Origin: Symsagittifera roscoffensis
Lineage: Eukaryota > Xenacoelomorpha > Acoela > Convolutidae
Reading direction: 5' to 3'
Length of the DNA stretch: 64,000 nucleotides
NCBI RefSeq assembly: GCF_963678635.1
Contig: NC_087067.1
Span: 1,428,001-1,492,000 of the forward strand
Shown: positions 53,803-64,000 of the stretch, in pieces
Layout: every line of letters begins with the position of its first letter
Position numbering within the stretch: position 1 is the first letter of the stretch
Translations under genes and position numbers: made by a program
The notes under the pieces: generated by a model
Seen by the model: the letters and a program-made list of their open reading frames with translations, nothing else
Database searches by the model: none
What the model was told of the DNA's origin: nothing

Positions 53803-54385
53803 AGATGGCTATGTCTCAAGCTATTCACAGTTTTTTTTCAAATTGATGTAAAAAATCAGTTTGTTTTAGGTTTCCAGTTATTTTTACAAAAAACATATAG
53901 TAACCCACGATTATTGTGTCTCGGCACACAATTCTTACTGTTCTTGGATAACTGTAAGTTCCAGATTTTTTCGATTGGTTCATCTTTTGATCGAATTTCA
54001 CAAAGATTGGGTGAATTTCTTTTCACCTACCACATTTCCGATTGTTTTTACAATCTGAGCAAATATAGATTTTATTTGAAAAATATTTCATCAACTGACA
54101 AATTTTTTTCAACTATTTTGATCGCAATGTCCGTCACATTTTAAAATGGTAAGGAGCAGAAAAATTGCCAAAGTTTGCTAAAAAAACCTGTTGCGCAAAA
54201 AATTCCAACATAATTTTTTATATTCTAACAAGAAACTTGCTTAAACACAAACTATAGGTTCAGCATGTCTGGAAAGAGTTCGTGAGGTACAAACCTCAAA
54301 AAATGAACTCAATTCAAAAAATGAACGTTTCAATTTTATACAATTTGTTTTCAACCTTATCGACGAACTTTTAAAAAAAATGTTT
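53803..54385 (+). pseudogene. 23156-type orphan remnant, right arm
   Basis: Plus strand; QLVI-like start, YSNPRLLCLGTQFL region, a part with GSSFDRISQRLGEFLFTYHI and KYRFYLKNISST (54000-54100), and a basic/C-terminal part with GSACLERVREVQTSKNEL near 54265. Broken in several places. Confidence 0.65.
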
Positions 54386-54704
54386 TTTCTTCCAAATGCT
54401 AGAAAGCTTCACTTTTTCTACAAAATGCAAAAAAAAATCTAATTTTTATCAAAATATTGAAAGTGTTTCATTTTTTCTACAAAACGCAAAAAGTGTTTCA
54501 GTTTTTTAAAGACGATGCGAAAAGTAATTCAGTTTTTTCTACAAAATAAGATAAGTGTTTCAATTTCTTGACAGATGCAGGAAAAAATCAGGTTTATTTA
54601 ATTGTGCGCAAGTTTACTAGTTTTGTTCAAATACGTGTGAAATTGATGAAATAAAAAATTACAAAGGACAAAATAAATAACAAACAACAGTTAATAACAG
54701 AAAA

Positions 54705-54900
54705 GTGTAATCCAAAAGCTGTAGAGCAGCCACAGAGTTATGAAGGTTCTATGGAACGGAGAGCTGGACGAGGTTCGACCGCTGGTGGCTCTGGTGGAGA
54801 GGTTTTTTGAGGCTTCATTGTTTCTGAGAAGTCTTCATCGTCGTCTATTGTGTTGGGATCTTTGGCTGATCCCATCTCCTCCCAAGAAAAGAGGAAATCG
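54705..54900 (-). pseudogene. Acidic orphan remnant, right arm
   Basis: Minus strand; DDDEDFSETMKPQKTSPPEP-like Pro-rich/acidic sequence and PRPALRSIEPS match the 21831 C-terminal half. The opposite-strand frame at 54740 is its shadow. Confidence 0.55.
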
Positions 54901-55099
54901 TTTACCTTTTAAGGACTTTAACCTCCGAAATATGTAAAATTCAAACAAAAGCAACCGCAAAAAATGACTGACCGCAAGTTGTTTGCTGTAAAAACTTGAA
55001 AAATGGCATTATAAGTAAGAAAAGAATCATAAAAAATTACAAGTAGCTTTTCACAAGCTTTTTCATCAAGTTGATTGAATTTTTTTTGTTTGTATTTAA

Positions 55100-55385
55100 C
55101 AAAAAATGGTGTTCAGCAGTAAATGGCATTCAGATGTAGTTCAGCAGTAAGTTTGAAGCTTTGGTAACCAATACTTGGCTCAAAAGGAAACTCTTTGATT
55201 GAGTAGGTTTCTCTTAATAGGCCTTTACTTAGTCGGAGAACTCTGTTTTGATCAACTTAAATGTCCAAAAAATTGTTACGAAAGGTAGAAGTCAGCGTCC
55301 TTTTCATCATTTAGAAAATCAAGTGGAAACTTCTTTTTCTCGTAGAGTAACTCAAAGAAATTCAAGTGTTTTTAATAGAGTTTTT
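55100..55385 (-). pseudogene. 20708-type orphan remnant, right arm
   Basis: Minus strand; KNT-LNFFELLYEKKKFPLDFL at about 55370-55320 and RLSKGLLRETYSIKEFPFE around 55240-55180. Truncated and broken. Confidence 0.6.
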
Positions 55386-55664
55386 TCAAATTTTGTAGAA
55401 ACCAAACTTTAATTTTTTTAATAAGGGTCATCTCTGTTTAATTGACTTCGAAATTATTTGGTTAATTTTCTTCAAGCATCAGCAAAAAAAAATAAATTTA
55501 TTCAAACTTCCTTTTACACCGGAATCAATGGTTCTATACATTGTACAACTACTTGAAACAAATCATTTTCCCCAATAATTCAATTTAAGTTTAAGTCTTT
55601 GAATATAATTTTGGGACATTTCAAATCTCCCACTCTTCACCTATTTTTTAAATTCTTGATTTTA

Positions 55665-58600
55665 ATACGTAATGAATCGCTCATTTTTTTGATGTCGTCG
55701 CTGAGTAGAAACAAGAAAGTGCAGTGAGGGTGCTGTGGAAACACGTATATTTGTTAACACGCAGCTTGACACCGGAAAATTTGTTATAAAGGAGTTATTT
55801 TTTGTCCTGATTGTACATATTTCACTTACAATGGACAAGAAACGAACTATCACGTGGTCGAAAAGTATGCTCCATCCAAATCTAAGCAATCAACACTTTG
55901 ATCGTTTTGCGAGAAGGAGCTTCCGAGTTACTACTCCCTCCAACAAGATCGGAGAAAGGAACCTGGAGCGAAACAAGGAAAACCAAGCAATACTGTAGCT
56001 GACTTGATCAAGGTTAGGGAGGAGGAAGTGGAAGATGAAGAGAAACTCAAAGAGGAGTTGACAGCTTTTCAACATTTGCTAATCACTACAGAAATGGCAA
56101 TCGGGAGACGTGAGATATCTAGTTTCCAAATATCAAAATTAGATACTAAAATAATCAAAGAAAAGCTGGATGAAGAATTCAATAGGCTGGATTCCGCTGC
56201 AAAAACCAATTTTGCAAAAAGCAATTTGTTCTTCGTAAGGTCGGAGCGGGGAAATATCTGTATTGCTACGCACACAAAAACAAAACTTCGCATTTATTGT
56301 GTTCGAAAGCGAGTTTGATTAGAATCCAGGGAAAAGTTGATAATTTTGACATTGTGGAGCAATATAACAAAGAACGCCAGACTACAAAGTGGAGATTTAA
56401 GTTTATTACTATTGTCACAATTTTTGCTGCATTGCTCAAAAACATTTCAATTTGATTTCCGGACTCTGTCTTACCCGAATCTTTACAAAAAAATCTTTCT
56501 GTAAATCGTCTTTTGTCGAAAAAGACAAGCAACCTTACACGGATCACTTGTATCTCTTCCAATCATTCGCAATTTATATGAATGGAACAGGGATCCTGAC
56601 TTTCCTACTTCTAGGAAGATCATCGAAGTTTTATCAAAGTTTGAACAAGATCCTAGAAAATTTCGGGAGTTTCTGTTGAAGATTTACCTCTTGATAAAGA
56701 CATTATCGGATGCAAAATCTTCATATACCATTTTGATGTACAGAAGGGAAATTACGTGGGAGAACTGGTTCGGCGAAACTTTGGAAGAGTTGACAAAACA
56801 GTCAAAATAATGCGATTTAACAATCATATCAATCACACAAATGATAAAGATAGTTTTTAAAAGTTTTTTCGATGCCTTAGCTGTGATGGCTTTCAACAAT
56901 AGCCAATTTCGCTTTCAACAATTTCGTTTTCAACAATAGCCAAACAACCTAGCCAATTTCGATTTTGAGTCATTACAAGTTCCAACAGACGAGTCAATAT
57001 AAGTTCCAATTGAAAGCTACCCACACAACAGCTTGGATTAAAAACACGTTCCAATTTCTGTATCAATGTCCTCGAATCTAATGGATGGGCTAATTTTTCT
57101 TTGTAGAAAGCATCCGCAAAACTTATAATTGAGTTTGAAATCAATCTTGAACTTTCGGCAGAGAAAAGTAAGCTCAAAACGAGAGCTAAAATTCAGTATT
57201 TCAAATTGAAAGAAAGATGTCGAATGTTTTCCAAGAAATGAATGAAAGATGTCGAAATCATCTAAATGGTAGCTTTGAACATAATGACGAATGCATAGAG
57301 GACACAGAGTAAAGTGATAAGACAACCCAGTTTTTTGAGAACGCAGAAAAATCAACTGATTGATTTGAAATAAAATCTGGAGAGCTATGTTCACCTTTTA
57401 CTTGTATTTGGGCTCAACAGTGGAAGATATAATCTGAACTCTATCAAGAGCTTTTTGATTCCCTATTTAATCAACGATAAAGAAGCTGAACTAATGGTTA
57501 TCAAAAAGGCTAACAATTTCATATCGTTCAAGTTTGGAAACATTCAGTTTCTCGATATGATGAAGTTTTTGGGTGCAGCAACATCTTTAGACTCCTTTCT
57601 GAAAACCCATAAAGCAAGTGAGACAACTTTTTTTTCTTATCAGCTGGTTTTACAGTGCAGACAACCTCGAGAATGAAAAATTCCCTCCATACGAAGCCTT
57701 TATCAGTGAACTTAGAATTTTAAATCCTCATGATAAGTTCTTTGAAAAATTTCAAAGCTTAGGATCAAGCTGACTTGATGAGCAACAGCTTTGAAAATAA
57801 TCAAGTCAAGACAATAACAGCATCTGGATGGGATAATTACAACTATTTACAGGAGATTTGGCGTAAACATGGAATGACTACTTTAAAAAAAAATTTTTGC
57901 GGGAGTATAACAACAAAGATGTTGATCCAACTCTCGAAGCAATGCTCAAATTATTCGATTTTATCATCAGAGAGAAATTGATATCTCAAAACTTGGATAC
58001 ACTCTTCCAAATCTGGCAAAAGTTTGTCTGCAGAAATGAACCAATGAAAAATTCTACCCAGTTTGAAAATTGATAAAGATTTTTGCGAAAAAAAAGGAGA
58101 GGACAAGACGGGTGGACCATCAATTGTGTTCACGCAAAAAACTGTTGAGGACAAAACCTTCATCAGGGGTTCATCAAATATCCGCAAATCAATCTTTGGA
58201 ACTGATGCGAGCCATTTTTACCCCTATTCACTGTGTCAAGATATGCCTACAGGATTGAACACAAGATGGAAGATTGATTCCGATATGCTAAAATTTAAGA
58301 CCAGAGATAACCAATCTTGCAATTTTGAGAGCCCGATAATGTCTTTTCACCAAGAAACAACACCAGATAGCAGAATTAGGAGTTTCCATTCATTTAGAAA
58401 TCGAAAGTAAACTGACTGCTTCAATGTGTAGATGGATTTTGCGACCACTGCAAAACAGTGTTTGAAGCTATGGAATGTTTTTTTATTTCTGTCCCTGTCA
58501 GAAAACTCCACCCTCAACCCAGAAACAAAAGGCGAAAAATGGATGTTCTGTGACGGAATTATTTTCGCGAAAAAGGATGCAACATTATGTTTTAGAATTT
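55665..58600 (+). pseudogene. PolB remnant, right arm
   Basis: Plus strand, from the N-terminal zinc-finger region (SLSRNKKVQ at 55696) to about the Cys-rich insert (MECFFISVPV near 58475), equivalent to intact residues about -15 to 930. Recognisable parts: EEEVEDEEKLKEELTAFQHL (56020), FLEKSF/ NHIINHTN (56830), exonuclease II region GLNSGRYNLNSIKSFLIPYL (57410-57465), NFISFKFGNIQFLDMMKFLG (57510) and GTDASHFYPYSLCQDMPTGL (58200, first polymerase motif). There are many frameshifts; palm motifs B and C are absent. Confidence 0.75.
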
Positions 58601-60938
58601 ATTTTGAAAACGCATTTATTGACAAATTCGACAGTTTAAAAAATTCGGGAGCAGAAAATTTTTTTAAACTTACCATCTGAATCTTGGTATGACTTAAATG
58701 AAGCAAAGTTCTGTTTTTCGACTGAAAAGATTATAGAAACCCCAATAAAATGGAAACCTAACTCATTGATTTAGATCTCCACTTTTTTCTTCATACTTCT
58801 TAACCCCTAAAAATTTTTTCATTTCATAAACACTTTGCGATGCTTTTTTGAAGCAATATGTTATTTGTGTGCAATTCAAGATTCAAAAATGAGCGCTGAA
58901 GTTGTACGTTGAGTCAGAGTTTCAATGATTCTTCGTAAAGAACCGTTTTTTTAATTCTTTTTTTTTTGTTTGGTTGGTGTTTTTTTTGCGACGTCACTGT
59001 TTGGTTGGTTATTCACCAGAACCAATTCTCTTCAATTAACAAAAATTGGCACAGAACCATAATTATAACTCGATGTAGATATTGTCTATGAGTACCATTT
59101 TGAAAAATGTTTTTAAATTGGGATATTTTTGGTAGTTCTCGGCGGTCGGAAACAGTAATTTCGGCCACGTAAATAGGTTACTTTTTGCTCGCTTCAGAGA
59201 TTATAAACTATGATACTGTAAGCGTATAAGCGCTTTTCATTTTTTTTTTCAAAGTTTTAGTAACCAGTGGTTCCATTTGATCATAAGTTTTCGTTCGAAG
59301 TAATTAGATTGAAGATTTTTTCTTTCTTATTTTTGTTCCGTTTATGGTGTGAGTAACGAAATAATTTGCTAGGGAAATTTTCAATAATTCGAAACGGTAA
59401 GTCAGCTGCAGCTGTGCTTTTTTTTGTAGAGACACTGGTTATGAAAAACTGCTATCTGTAACACGCAGTTTTGTTCTTTCAGTATTGAAAAAAAATAACT
59501 CATTACAGAAATGCAAATAATTGACTCACTTCAACATCTGTGAGCAAGTGAGGGGACTGAAAAAAATATAACTTTTAAAATTGAGTCATTCAATGCAATT
59601 GAGTTATTTTTTGTGACTGAAAAAAAATAACTTTTTTTCCAATATTGCAAGCTTTGTATACTACTGGAGCTTTTGACAAACTACTCGAAAAATATCATAT
59701 TAATACAAAACTACAGAAACTCAAACACATTTTCCATACCTATTTTTGGTCAACAGAGTAAGTCAGTTTCATCCATTGATGTCCGTTCAGCAAATAAACA
59801 TTATAACAATTTCAAGATGTGTCTATTCAAATTCGTTTAAAGAACAAGTGTAATGTATAACACAAATTTTGTGTATGCAACAAACGTAGATAGTACAACG
59901 CTGTTTATTGAATAACATAAGAACAAAATTTTGACCATAATTTATTTAAAAATTTTTCCTTAAGCAGATAAATAATTTTTTTTTCTTGTAATTTTTTGAA
60001 TTAGTTACTGGATCAAAAATAAATCCAAACAATCCATTTCTAGTGATGTAAAACAGAATAATTTTATTCATACAAAACTTTGTCACGGAAAGAAAAGGCT
60101 TTTTTTCTGAGTTCCGAGTTACTATAGCATTATAAATCTGAGTTTTTTGAAGTCAGAATGAGTTTTGAGATACGTTTCAGATGAGTTGTAAAACTGAAAC
60201 TTTCACCAAAACATCTGAAAAACATTAATTTGCTGGCACAAAGTTTTTTCTCGTTTCCTTTTTTGTTTTTTGTTTTTTGCTTTTAGATGAAAAATTTGGT
60301 AATCGATATGCTTCTGAAAAAATTATCCAATCACAAAACTAGTTTTTTTGTTATGATTCGAAATATCGTGACGTTTTTTGACAACAAATATCTGAAAAAA
60401 GCTCAATTAAGTCCCAAATACATTGCTTTGAGTAAACCTTTACAGTTTTTAGTTTTAATTGGAACTCGCAACCTCAGTTGAGCCAATGATTTGATATCCA
60501 AACCCAGTCACGAGCTCAACCTTCTGATATTTGGTGGTTTTGAAATTATGAAACTTATTCGAAAAATGGAGCTTTTTGTAAAACTATATGGTAGTCAAAT
60601 CATTACTTAGATATATTATCATCGTAGAAAATTAGCTCAAACATACCCTGATATTTTAGTTGTTCAATGATTTTCTAAAAAAAAATGAGTCGTTTCGTAT
60701 AGCATATCTAGAGCTAAGTCATGATTGGGTGGGTATTCACGTTCATATTCACAGCTGTAGCTCAAACTGAAATGTATTGGTTATATTTTTTGAAAATTGA
60801 ATTTTCAATAGGTTTTTTGAAGTTGAAATCAGAATTGGGTGCATAAATTTGTATGTACTACTGTAAATCAAATTTGAAATAGCTGTTTCGGGTTTTGAAA
60901 TTTGAATTACTTTACCAGCTACATATACAACGCCAAAA
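58601..60938. other. AT-rich stretch without recognised genes
   Basis: No gene. CTGAAAAAAATAACT words repeat near 59487, 59560 and 59611 with GAGTCATT/TTGAGTTA. The 60287-60481 frame is short and unsupported. Confidence 0.4.
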
Positions 60939-61001
60939 GCATAATATTATGCCTGGAGGGAGATCCTAAACAGCAGTACTGCTCATCGGGTAGGATATCC
61001 T
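60939..61001. repeat. Cluster of three perfect short palindromes
   Basis: GCATAATATTATGC (60939-60952), AGCAGTACTGCT (60972-60983) and AGGATATCCT (60992-61001) in 63 bp, just beyond the 3' end of the minus-strand LINE. Confidence 0.6.
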
Positions 61002-61425
61002 GGAGAGTTAAGAGAAGACAGCAAGCATCAACTCAACAAACAAATTAAATTAGGGGCTGAAAAAAAACAGTTTGTAGAGGTCCTGATTGTCTGTTAAATA
61101 AATTTGAAAAAACTGTTTATAGAGTCTCAAACAACTAACTTGTGACATTTCATGCATATTAACAAGTATCAAGTCATTTTGTTTTAAATAGTTAAAAACC
61201 TGCACAGTTCTAATTGTAAGCGATCTCTGTTTAGCTGTAGTAGAAAATTTCGCCACTTTAATTGCGCATTTAGCTTTGCTCCTGGTACATGGTCCACTTT
61301 TTCGGGAGTAAATCTGAGAGAGAAAACCGTTTTTTTACCGATCGCAATTCCATAAACAAGTACTTAAACATCTCAAAAAAGTATGAATCAAAAACAGTAA
61401 GCAATTTGTTATCGTTCATAATTTC

Positions 61426-62621
61426 CTAAATTGATTCATATCTACGTTTGAAAAAAGTTGGTCTCAAGATTCTTTTTTGTAGTTTCATTATCTCGGTAAG
61501 GTGAGATTGGGATGTATTGCCGTATAATAAAATTCCATAAGTGATTGTAGGATTTCCATATGCTTTGTAGAAGCGAAGCATCTGCTGTTTAGAAAAAACA
61601 TAACCAGCTTTCCAAACAATGCCACAAAATGTTGTTAAATTTTTGCATACATGTTCAATGTGAAATTTGAAAGTCAGTTTCTTATCAACAAAAATGCCTA
61701 AATATTTACACACATTTGTAATTTGAACTGTAGTACCAAAAGCAAAGTTATCTTTGAAAAGTCATTACCAAATTTCATTATTTGAGTTTTACCAGGATTG
61801 ACACAAAATCCTTTCGTTTTGAACCATCTATCCACTTTATTTAAGGAACTATCAAAACTATCGCAACAATTTTTTTCTGCCTTACTCATTGTAGTAGCAT
61901 CAGCAAATAGAACAACCTCAGATCCTTCAGCAATTTTCGGAAGATCATTTTTATATATTAAAAACAAAAACGGACCTAAAACTGACCCTTTCGGTACTCC
62001 ACATGACATAGATCGACTAGAAGATATTTTATTATCAGTTTGAACAAATAGAAAACTGTTTGTAAAGTAATTTTTCAGAAGACAAAGATTCCGGCCTCTA
62101 AAGCCGTATTTTTCCAATTTTGCTAAAAGAAGATCATGATTTATGGTATCAAATACTTTTTTGAGATCAACAAGCTATGATTGACCAACCAATTTTTTCT
62201 CCCAAGCCTCTCTAATAAATTCGGTGAATTCGATTAATGCGTCCACGCATGACTTTTTCTTTTCAAATCGAAATTGTTTTTCATAAAGAATCTTCTGCTT
62301 GGTAGCAAAGTGATACATTATATTGAATATTATTTTTTCGAAATACTTGCTGAGTGAACTGAGTAAAATAATAGGTCTATAAATTTCCAAAGATTCTTTT
62401 ACACCTCCCTTAAAAAGGGGAATAACTTTTGCAACTTTTAAGCCTTGAGGAAAATAACCACTCTTAACGCATTGGTTGAAAAGGCTGCAAATTCTTACAG
62501 AATGAAATAATTTCATTCTTACAGAAAGAAACAACCAAAATAAAATAAATTTCATAATTCCCATTATTATCCTCGCTAAAGGAGAATCATTAAAAATTGT
62601 TCTAGATGCTAGATACCTCAA
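61426..62621 (-). pseudogene. LINE reverse transcriptase, broken
   Basis: Minus strand, three frame pieces in order. 62621-62175 has CVKSGYFPQGLKVAKVIPLF, YRPIILLSSLSKYFEKIIF and FRFEKKKSCVDALIEF. 62117-61698 has GVPKGSVLGPFLFLIYKNDL and VVLFADATTMSK, where the second catalytic Asp of the usual FADDT is replaced by Ala. 61713-61426 has YLGIFVDKKLTFKFHIEHV and the C-terminal ITYGILLYGN. The layout is that of CR1/jockey-type LINE ORF2. Frameshifts near 61705 and 62150 plus the altered catalytic box show it is inactive. Confidence 0.75.
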
Positions 62622-62966
62622 TTCACTTTTTGATGAATCTAAATGTAATTGGCCTAAAGAACTAATTCAAGTAATTCCCACAAAAATAAAAAGGACAATA
62701 CTTTGCAGCAGCTGACATGAACAACGCGTATAATCAGTAGCATTAGACGAACAATCCTGACGCTCAACACAATTTTCATTGAAATCAAAAATAAGAGTTG
62801 ATTAGACTTTTCTATGGAATTTTTATAGAACCAACAGATTTTTCAGCATTCATGAGTAAATTTTTTTGACCTTTTTTGTTTTCATTTTTTGTTAGACAAT
62901 GTTTTCATGCAATCACAAACAAAACACGAAATTTAAATTTATTCGAAAAAAACGAACCATATAGTA

Positions 62967-63159
62967 CTTAAGGAAAACATGAAAGCAGCCCCAGATAAAT
63001 CACATTTCTTTCTTATCCGTCTTAAATTCCTTGGACATATTATTGGAGGAAATACGATAACACCATTAAAATACCGCATAGACGCCATCTTTAAACTTCA
63101 ACCTCCATCATATAAAATGTAAATCCAAGAATTTCTTGGAATGCTTAATGGACAATAGA
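62967..63159 (+). pseudogene. Gypsy-type RT thumb fragment
   Basis: Plus strand: ENMKAAPDKSHFFLIRLKFL then GHIIGGNTITPL, RIDAIFKLQPPS and, after a TAA (63121-63123), IQEFLGMLNGQ. This is the typical end of a Ty3/Gypsy RT palm/thumb (FLGHII...P...I...F.GM). It is a stray fragment lying between LINE parts of opposite orientation. Confidence 0.6.
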
Positions 63160-63189
63160 ACATCAAAAACGATAGCGCAAATGTTTTTG

Positions 63190-63878
63190 TTCTAACTGAT
63201 TAATATCATTAACGAGTTGGTTATGATGGCATCTGAGGGACCTTATTTTTGAAAAGTACAAAGAACTCTCTTTTAAATCGCCCATATGACGTTCTTCTAC
63301 ATTTCTCTCCATTCCAAAAAAAGTAGGACTTCAGTCAAGTTGATTGAATTTTTTTGTTACCGTCTTCTGTTACTGTTTCTTCTATATTGAGCGCTTCTGA
63401 TTCATTTTCAAAATTCAATTTCTTCGTGGCCTGATTATCAAGATTCAATATTTTTGGCAACAATCGCGCACATAAAATGCACATCCACCACCTCGTTGAT
63501 ATTTCCGGTGTTTAGAAATTAAGGGATTGTAGCTATCAAGATGATAGAGATTCAGATAATCAATATCACACAGCCAGGTTTCGCATAGCGCATTAATCAG
63601 CAGTTTTTTTTCTAACTGATTAATATCTATAACGAGTTGGTCATGATGGCATCTGAGGGATCTTATTTTTGAAAAATACAAAAAATTCTCTTTTAAGTCG
63701 TCCATATGACGTTCTTCTACATTTCTCTCCATTTCAAAAAAAGTAAGACTTCAGTCAAGTTGATTGAATTTATTTGTTAGCGTCTTCTGTTACTGTTTTT
63801 TCTATATTGAGCGCTTCTGATTCATTTTCAATATTCAATTTCTTTGTGGCCTGGTTATCAAGATTCAATATTTCTGGC
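63190..63878. repeat. Direct repeat of about 270 bp (two copies, 419 bp apart)
   Basis: 63190-63459 and 63609-63878 are about 93% alike by eye, both with GACGTTCTTCTACATTTCTC, CTTCAGTCAAGTTGATTGAA and TATTGAGCGCTTCTGATTCA. They include the N-terminal part of the LINE endonuclease, so the LINE is partially duplicated in tandem. Confidence 0.8.
63445..63732 (-). pseudogene. LINE AP-endonuclease N-terminal fragment
   Basis: Minus-strand frame MERNVEERHMDDLKENFLYF then LLINALCETWLCDIDYLNL, YHLDSYNPL and RGGGCAFYVRD. The ETWL and GGG..FYV words are those of LINE APE-type endonucleases. The part linking to the RT at 62621 is lost, with a duplication and a Gypsy fragment in its place. Confidence 0.65.
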
Positions 63879-64000
63879 GATGAATTCCTCTCTGACCATC
63901 TCCTGGAAATACCAGGAGTTGAATTGGTATTCAGTTGAGCACCAGTATGGCGCCCAGTAATGAAGGTTTTATGAACTGCTTGAGGATAGTTGTGAGGTCT

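Larger units (their letters stand above)
49305..58600. mobile_element. Old Polinton remnant arranged as an imperfect palindrome
   Basis: Left arm (49305 to about 53145) has the gene order and orientation of 17.2-24.5 kb in the intact element. The right arm (about 53200 to 58600) repeats it in reverse. Each arm holds PolB, the 20708-type, acidic, 23156-type and 23991-type genes. Neither arm has terminal repeats, capsid, ATPase, integrase or protease genes. Both arms are heavily mutated but share some changes, e.g. a TGA in the PolB N-terminal zinc region. Confidence 0.8.

Overview
This is an animal (most likely invertebrate) nuclear genome window: AT-rich, with a 200-base assembly gap (39049-39248), no bacterial gene organisation, and almost entirely made of mobile elements. 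I cannot name the species. I found only one candidate host exon (8451-8723, minus strand).

The centrepiece is a complete Maverick/Polinton (adintovirus-like) DNA element of 17,240 bp at 15201-32440. It has terminal inverted repeats of about 555 bp starting AGTAGTAG and a 6-bp target-site duplication, GATATC, on both sides. Its genes form four transcription units. The long minus-strand gene for protein-primed DNA polymerase B (15845-20203) diverges from a short plus-strand unit (20708-22331). A minus-strand orphan gene (23156-23755) diverges from a long plus-strand cluster (23991-31838). That cluster holds PC4-like orphan proteins, a DEDD-type nuclease-like protein, membrane proteins, packaging ATPase, retroviral-type integrase, penton-like minor capsid, a basic core/pX-like protein, double jelly-roll major capsid and an adenain-type protease. 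Many neighbouring genes overlap as ATGA or similar, and several are separated by candidate introns of 46-71 bp. The upstream regions carry strikingly regular host-type motifs: a 60-bp tandem repeat with six TGACGTCA (CRE/ATF) octamers, perfect CArG (SRF-type) boxes, and five evenly spaced inverted CCAAT boxes. Polymerase is intact, but ATPase, integrase, major capsid and one small gene carry frameshifts or stops, so this copy looks recently disabled.

A much older Polinton remnant lies at about 49305-58600. It is arranged as an imperfect palindrome: two broken copies of the polymerase-to-PC4-like part, head to head around 53150-53200. Its CArG-containing promoter module is still readable in both arms.

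Other elements: two copies of an RT plus restriction-like-endonuclease retroelement in opposite orientation (1-2003 and 2186-4895); a degraded Ty3/Gypsy-like element (11796-15000) next to the Polinton; a LINE RT fragment and an SGNH-hydrolase-like frame into which the Polinton inserted (minus strand, 32530-33400, continuing at 15102-15200); a Gypsy protease remnant (44209-44394); a decayed Gypsy RNase H/integrase stretch with an internal duplication (45740-47820); and a LINE at 61426-63732 with a Gypsy RT fragment inside it. The rest (about 4.9-11.7 kb, 36-44 kb, 47.8-49.3 kb, 58.7-60.9 kb) is AT-rich non-coding DNA with a 179-bp foldback, degenerate satellites and small palindromes.
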